Shown here piece by piece: positions 60,001 through 64,000 of a stretch of DNA of 64,000 bases. How positions within the stretch are numbered: the stretch's first letter is position 1; each line of letters starts with the position of its first letter. This stretch comes from Streptomyces sp. MspMP-M5 (GTDB lineage: Bacteria > Actinomycetota > Actinomycetes > Streptomycetales > Streptomycetaceae): the NCBI RefSeq assembly GCF_000373585.1, contig NZ_KB891951.1, positions 108,940 to 172,939 on the forward strand. Reading direction: 5' to 3'. Made by a program: the position numbers and the translations under genes. The notes below the pieces were generated by a model, which searched no databases, was not told where the DNA came from, and was given only the letters and a program-made list of their open reading frames with translations.

Positions 60001-61848
60001 ATGCGCCCCGAAGAACCGAACTGGACCCCGCCGCCCAAGGACCCGGACGCCCCCGTCCAGCTGCGGCGGATCCTCGCGCTGTTCCGTCCCTACCGCGGCC
60101 GGCTGGCCCTGGTCGGCCTGCTCGTCGCCGCCTCCTCCCTGGTCTCGGTGGCCTCCCCGTTCCTGCTCCGGGAGATCCTGGACGTCGCCATACCCGGCCG
60201 CCGCACCGGACTGCTGACCCTGCTCGCCCTCGGCATGATCGCCACCGCCGTCACCACCAGCGTCTTCGGCGTCCTGCAGACCCTGATCTCCACCACCGTC
60301 GGCCAGCGCGTCATGCACGACCTGCGCACCGCCGTCTACGCCAAGCTCCAGCGGATGCCGCTGGCGTTCTTCACCCGCACCCGCACCGGCGAGGTCCAGT
60401 CCCGGATCGCCAACGACATCGGCGGGATGCAGGCCACCGTCACCTCCACCGCCACGTCCCTGGTCTCCAACCTCACCTCGGTCACCGCCACCGTCGTCGC
60501 CATGATCGCCCTCGACTGGCGCCTGACCGTCGTCTCGCTGCTGCTGCTCCCGCTCTTCGTCTGGATCAGCCGCCGGGTCGGCAGCGAACGCAAGAAGATC
60601 ACCAGCAAGCGGCAGAAGCAGATGGCGGCCATGTCCGCGATGGTCACCGAGTCCCTGTCGGTCAGCGGGGTGCTGCTCGGCCGCACCATGGGCCGCGCCG
60701 ACTCGCTCACCAGCGGCTTCGCCGCCGAGTCCGAGGCCCTGGTCGACCTGGAGGTCCGCGCCAACATGGCCGGCCGCTGGCGGATGGCCACCATCGGCAT
60801 CGTCATGGCCGCCATGCCCGCGCTCATCTACTGGGCGGCCGGCCTGGTCCTCCAACTCGGCGGCCCCGTCTTCTCCCTGGGCACCCTGGTCGCCTTCGTC
60901 TCCCTCCAGCAGGGCCTGCTGCGCCCCACCGTCTCCCTGCTGACCACCGGCGTCCAGATGCAGACCTCGCTCGCGCTCTTCCAGCGCATCTTCGAATACC
61001 TCGACCTGCCGGTCACCCTCACCGAACCCGCCGACCCCGTCCGCCTCCCCGCCCCGCGTGGCGAGATCCGCTTCGAGAACGTCACCTTCGGCTACGACCC
61101 GGAGGTCGCCCCCACCCTCGACGGCATCGACCTCACCGTCCCCGCCGGCACCAGCCTCGCCGTCGTCGGCGCCACCGGCAGCGGCAAGACCACCCTGAGC
61201 TACCTCGTCCCGCGCCTCTACGACGTCACCGGCGGCCGGGTCACCCTCGACGGCACCGACGTCCGCGACCTCGGCTTCGACACCCTCGCCCGGGCCGTCG
61301 GCGTGGTCTCCCAGGAGACCTACCTCTTCCACGCCTCGGTCGCCGAGAACCTCCGCTTCGCCAAGCCCGACGCGAGCGACGAGGAGCTCGAGCGCGCCGC
61401 CCGCATCGCCCAGATCCACGACCACATCGCGGCCCTCCCCGAGGGCTACGACACCGTCGTCGGCGAACGCGGCCACCGCTTCTCCGGCGGCGAGAAGCAG
61501 CGCCTGGCCCTCGCCCGCACCCTCCTGCGCGACCCGCCGGTGCTCGTCCTCGACGAGGCCACCAGCGCCCTGGACACCCGTACCGAACACGCCGTCCAGC
61601 AGGCCGTCGACGCGCTCTCCAAGGGCCGCACCACACTCACCATCGCGCACCGCCTCTCCACGGTCCGGGACGCCGACCAGATCGTCGTCCTGGACGGCGG
61701 CCGGATCGCCGAACGCGGCACCCACGAGGAACTGCTGGCCGCCGACGGCCGCTACGCCGCCCTGGTCCGCCGCGACACCCGCCCGGAGCCGGCGGCCGAC
61801 CCGGCCGGTGCCGGCGACGACGGCCGCGCCCCCGGGGTCCTGGTGTGA
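60001..61848 (+). CDS. ABC exporter, fused membrane and ATPase domains (homodimer type)
   Basis: This 615-residue complete half-transporter has six helices in about residues 25-320. Its ATPase domain has Walker A GATGSGKT, signature FSGGEKQRLALAR, Walker B LVLDEATSALD and an H-loop His in IAHRLSTV. All elements are canonical, unlike the 46653-50398 pair, so it can work as a homodimer. AAGGAG precedes ATG 60001. It is divergent from the MarR regulator, which suggests drug or lipid export induced by a small molecule. The last codons lie inside a terminator stem. Confidence 0.93.
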   Translation: MRPEEPNWTPPPKDPDAPVQLRRILALFRPYRGRLALVGLLVAASSLVSVASPFLLREILDVAIPGRRTGLLTLLALGMIATAVTTSVFGVLQTLISTTVGQRVMHDLRTAVYAKLQRMPLAFFTRTRTGEVQSRIANDIGGMQATVTSTATSLVSNLTSVTATVVAMIALDWRLTVVSLLLLPLFVWISRRVGSERKKITSKRQKQMAAMSAMVTESLSVSGVLLGRTMGRADSLTSGFAAESEALVDLEVRANMAGRWRMATIGIVMAAMPALIYWAAGLVLQLGGPVFSLGTLVAFVSLQQGLLRPTVSLLTTGVQMQTSLALFQRIFEYLDLPVTLTEPADPVRLPAPRGEIRFENVTFGYDPEVAPTLDGIDLTVPAGTSLAVVGATGSGKTTLSYLVPRLYDVTGGRVTLDGTDVRDLGFDTLARAVGVVSQETYLFHASVAENLRFAKPDASDEELERAARIAQIHDHIAALPEGYDTVVGERGHRFSGGEKQRLALARTLLRDPPVLVLDEATSALDTRTEHAVQQAVDALSKGRTTLTIAHRLSTVRDADQIVVLDGGRIAERGTHEELLAADGRYAALVRRDTRPEPAADPAGAGDDGRAPGVLV

Positions 61849-61861
61849 CCAGGGCCCCGGG
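61831..61861 (+). terminator. Terminator hairpin overlapping the end of the ABC exporter gene
   Basis: CCCGGGGTCCTGG (61831-61843) pairs with CCAGGGCCCCGGG (61849-61861) with a single T-G pair, around a 5-base loop that contains part of the TGA stop codon. Stem, loop and coding end coincide, so termination occurs right at the end of translation. Confidence 0.75.
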
Positions 61862-61905
61862 GCGCCGCCCTCAACGGTGCGGCGAGCGCGGGGGAGCCGA
61901 CGCGG

Positions 61906-63084
61906 TCAGAGCGCGTCCGGGTCGGTTGCCCGCGCCATCGCCCGGTAGCCCTCGTCGCCCGGGTGCTTGAAGTCCCCGCAGTCGTAGGCGGGCAGCAGCG
62001 CGTCGGGGGCGGCCGGGTCCGCCAGCGCCGCCGCGAAGTCGGCCACCGCGTCGAACGCGCCACCGGTCCGGATCCAGTCGTTGACCGCCCGGCGCTTCGC
62101 CTCCGCGGCCGGCGTGTGGTACTCCGACCCCTTGAACGGCGTGATCGTCCCGCCGACGACCCGCACCCCCGCCGCGTGCGCCTGGGCGATCAACTCCTCG
62201 TACCCGGCGATGAGTTGCTCGACGGAGTTGTCCGGGTTCGGCTTGTACGTCGGCAGGTCGACCTCGCTGAAGCCGATGTCGTTCAGGCCCACCAGGACGA
62301 CCACCGACCGCACGCCCGGCTGCGCCAGCACGTCCCGGCCGAACCGCGCCCCGGCTCGCTCGCCGAAGTACGGCGCGTCGTTCAGCAGCAGATTGCCGCC
62401 GATCCCGAGGTTGAGGACCCGCAGCGGACGGCCCTCGGCGGCCAGGCGCTCGGCCAGCGCGTCCGAGTACCGCCGGTCGGCGTCGATGGCCGAGCCGAAG
62501 CCGTCGATGATCGAGTCGCCGAAGAGCACCACGGTGTCCGGCTTCACCGGGCCGCCGTCGGCCAGCTCCACCGCGGCCAGGTAGTACCACGACACCGAGG
62601 TCTCCCCGAAGACCGCCGGATCCGCCTCGCCCAACTGCTCGCCGGCGGCCCGGTAGGCGGTGGCCCACGCCTGCGCGTGGAACGTCGCCGGACCGGTCGG
62701 GCCCGCGAAGTACAGCGACACGGTCAGCGACTCCAGCGCCGCCACGGTCACCTCCGCCGCATCGCTGACGACCTCGCCGCCCGCCGGTATCCGCACCGAC
62801 TCCGCGCCGTCGAAGGTCAGCGGCCGCACCGAACCCGGCGCCACCGCCGCCCCGTCACCGGCCCGGGCGATACTGGCGCCGGACACCTCCAGCGGCGCGG
62901 TCCCGTAGCGGTTGGAGAGCCGGATACGGGCCCGGGTCCCCGCCCCGGCGACCCGCACGGTCTGCCGCACCGTCTGGTCCGCGAAGCCCTCCTCGGCCCA
63001 GTTCTTGTGGAACCCCTCGCTGGGACGCTGCACGGCCGTGGCCCAACCGGACTGCCACACCGGGGAGTTGTCGTTGCGGTTCAT
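61906..63084 (-). CDS. SGNH/GDSL hydrolase
   Basis: This 392-residue esterase-like hydrolase has all four blocks of the SGNH fold. Block I is VVLFGDSIIDGFG (Ser near residue 190), the Gly block is LNLGIGGNLLL, the Asn block is VLVGLNDIGFSEVDL and the His block is DFKHPGDEGY. An N-terminal beta-rich domain of about 170 residues (RIRLSNRYGTAPLEVSGASI) precedes the catalytic part. No signal peptide is seen. It is transcribed toward the convergent ABC exporter. The substrate is unknown; acetylated sugars or esters are likely for this type. Confidence 0.9.
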   Translation of the reverse strand: MNRNDNSPVWQSGWATAVQRPSEGFHKNWAEEGFADQTVRQTVRVAGAGTRARIRLSNRYGTAPLEVSGASIARAGDGAAVAPGSVRPLTFDGAESVRIPAGGEVVSDAAEVTVAALESLTVSLYFAGPTGPATFHAQAWATAYRAAGEQLGEADPAVFGETSVSWYYLAAVELADGGPVKPDTVVLFGDSIIDGFGSAIDADRRYSDALAERLAAEGRPLRVLNLGIGGNLLLNDAPYFGERAGARFGRDVLAQPGVRSVVVLVGLNDIGFSEVDLPTYKPNPDNSVEQLIAGYEELIAQAHAAGVRVVGGTITPFKGSEYHTPAAEAKRRAVNDWIRTGGAFDAVADFAAALADPAAPDALLPAYDCGDFKHPGDEGYRAMARATDPDAL

Positions 63085-63171
63085 GGGATGCTGCCTGCCT
63101 CTCGGTCATCTTGCTCGGTGGCGATGACCAGAAGTCTGCCGACGGCCGCGAGGGGTACCCAGACACCTGCG

Positions 63172-63198
63172 AGTGGTACGCATCCGGTGCGTACCACT
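63172..63198. promoter_or_regulatory. Perfect 11-bp palindrome between lutC and SGNH hydrolase
   Basis: AGTGGTACGCA (63172-63182) pairs with TGCGTACCACT (63188-63198) around TCCGG. It lies 36 bases past the end of lutC and about 90 bases before the SGNH gene start, both on the minus strand. It could terminate the lut transcript. The outer TGGT...ACCA also resembles GntR/LldR-type lactate regulator sites, though the standard spacing is shorter. Confidence 0.55.
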
Positions 63199-63233
63199 GC
63201 CAGGGTCACCCTCCGGGCCGGCCGCCGCCCGGC

Positions 63234-63890
63234 TCAGCTCCCGCCGTCCTCCGCCAGCAGGACCACCTCCAGCGTCCGCGGCCCGTGCACCCCTTCCACC
63301 CGGTCGAGTTCGATGTCGCTGGTGGCGGACGGCCCGGAGATCCACGTCAGCGGGCGCTCCGGCGACAGGCGCGGCAGTGCTTCGGGCACGGAGCCGACGA
63401 CCTGTCCGGGCACCCGCACCACACAGAGGTGATGGTCCGGGACAAGGGTGATTCGGCGCCGGCCCTGATCCGGGCCGGCGTCCAGCACCAGCGTGCCGGT
63501 CTCCGCGATCGCCAGCGCACACCCCGTCACCACACTGTCCACCGCGTCCAGTTCCCGTGCGGTGTCGCCGGCCCGGTCCGGGAGCACGGTGACCTCGGCG
63601 GCCGACAGCCACCGCGGGTCCAGCCCGGCCGGCACCACCACCGTCCGCGCCCCGCGCTCGGCCAGCAGCCGGCCGATCAGCGCCGGCAGTCCGCCGGGCG
63701 GGCAGCGGTGCACCACCGCCCGGTAGTCCGCGAGGTTCTCCGCCAGCAGCTCCACGGTCTCCTCGGTCGTCCGGGAGCCGTGCACCCGGAGGTAGTCCCG
63801 GGGCACCGGCGGATCGTGCGGCCCCTCGCCGCGGGGCACATCGGCCAGCGCCCGCCGGACCCGTGCCAGCACCACGTCCCTGCCGCTCAT
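63234..63890 (-). CDS. lutC: LUD-domain lactate utilization protein LutC
   Basis: This 218-residue protein is the LutC subunit of the LutABC L-lactate oxidation complex. It starts MSGRDVVLARVRRALADVP and has the LUD pattern VRVHG-like region, VVVPAGLDPRWL, TGCALAIAETGTLVLDAGPDQ, ITLVPDHHLCVVR and TWISGPSATSDIELDRVEGV ahead of GPRTLEVVLL. ATG 63890 overlaps the lutB stop by four bases (ATGA). lutA would be expected further upstream, outside the window. Confidence 0.92.
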   Translation of the reverse strand: MSGRDVVLARVRRALADVPRGEGPHDPPVPRDYLRVHGSRTTEETVELLAENLADYRAVVHRCPPGGLPALIGRLLAERGARTVVVPAGLDPRWLSAAEVTVLPDRAGDTARELDAVDSVVTGCALAIAETGTLVLDAGPDQGRRRITLVPDHHLCVVRVPGQVVGSVPEALPRLSPERPLTWISGPSATSDIELDRVEGVHGPRTLEVVLLAEDGGS

Positions 63891-64000
63891 TCGGCGCCTC
63901 CCGCCTCGGAGTTCCCGGCCGCGCCCCGGGTGCGTCGCCACCAGTCGCGGAACGACTCGGCCGGCACCGCCGGCAGGGCACGGGTGTCGGACCAGGCGCG
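63887..64000 (-). CDS. lutB: Lactate utilization protein LutB, C-terminal end only
   Basis: Only the last 37 residues are inside the window. The tail AWSDTRALPAVPAESFRDWW followed by RRTRG matches the conserved end of LutB iron-sulfur proteins. The stop overlaps the lutC start. The Fe-S and LUD parts lie beyond base 64000. Confidence 0.85.
   Translation of the reverse strand, partial: RAWSDTRALPAVPAESFRDWWRRTRGAAGNSEAGGAE

Noticed and set aside
1..64000. A secondary-metabolite gene cluster
   Set aside because: The MpaB-type protein, methyltransferase, thioesterases and exporters could suggest one, but there is no polyketide synthase, NRPS, terpene synthase, RiPP precursor or pathway-specific regulator.
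1..64000. tRNA, rRNA, CRISPR arrays, insertion sequences and replication origins
   Set aside because: No cloverleaf-like segments, spaced direct-repeat arrays, transposase genes or clustered DnaA boxes were recognised by eye. Small RNAs cannot be excluded without computation.

Overview
The window is chromosomal DNA from a Streptomyces or very close relative. The evidence is very high GC, codons ending almost always in G or C, many GTG starts and 4-base GTGA/ATGA gene overlaps, and Streptomyces-type families: LysX, CvnD/CvnB conservon proteins, paired Family 2B encapsulins, DUF6397-like and DUF4190-like proteins. I see no rRNA, tRNA, CRISPR array, insertion sequence, prophage or antibiotic megasynthase.

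Layout. 2-4930 (+): a dipeptide/oligopeptide/nickel-type ABC importer (binding protein cut by the window edge, two permeases, two ATPases), then a small hotdog thioesterase. 5598-12394: a DeoR-type regulator (-), a 0.9-kb gap with a LacI-type operator and a pair of inverted repeat elements with covarying hairpins, then a (+) catabolic operon of two FGGY kinases, a histidine phosphatase and a D-2-hydroxyacid dehydrogenase, closed by a strong hairpin. 12518-16813 (-): lysX and a lipoprotein resembling an L,D-transpeptidase that has lost its catalytic domain. 17441-17641 (+): a tiny membrane protein.

18087-26275 is a run of six (-) genes, in transcription order: CE7 acetylxylan esterase, xylulokinase, two tandem Family 2B encapsulin shell proteins with cNMP-binding-like inserts, an N-acetylmuramoyl-L-alanine amidase with a C-terminal octapeptide repeat, and a secreted phosphodiester glycosidase. 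The encapsulin pair beside xylulokinase, with no terpene cyclase in the window, is the most interesting system here.

26467-36922: a septum-formation-like membrane protein, a homocysteine S-methyltransferase with a YceI protein, a SNF2 helicase with its SWIM zinc-finger partner, an MpaB-type oxygenase, and an NCS1 permease overlapping a methyltransferase. 38692-41693: parts of a conservon (CvnD with a TTA codon, CvnB) with a PPOX-fold protein and conserved small proteins. 41738-46236: TesB thioesterase, a DUF3516 helicase and a membrane-bound metal-dependent hydrolase. 46653-50398 (-): a heterodimeric ABC exporter in which both subunits have lost complementary halves of the same ATP site.

50709-64000: an L,D-transpeptidase-like lipoprotein, a DAACS symporter, a GH109-like Tat-exported oxidoreductase divergent from a secreted GH13 alpha-amylase, a large FAD/Fe-S lactate-type dehydrogenase, a MarR regulator divergent from an ABC exporter across a palindromic operator, an SGNH hydrolase, and lutC with the end of lutB. 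The dominant themes are carbohydrate and lactate use, cell-envelope modification and export. Most genes look intact; the clearest degradation is the truncated transpeptidase. Functions come from motifs and remembered families only; no database search was possible.
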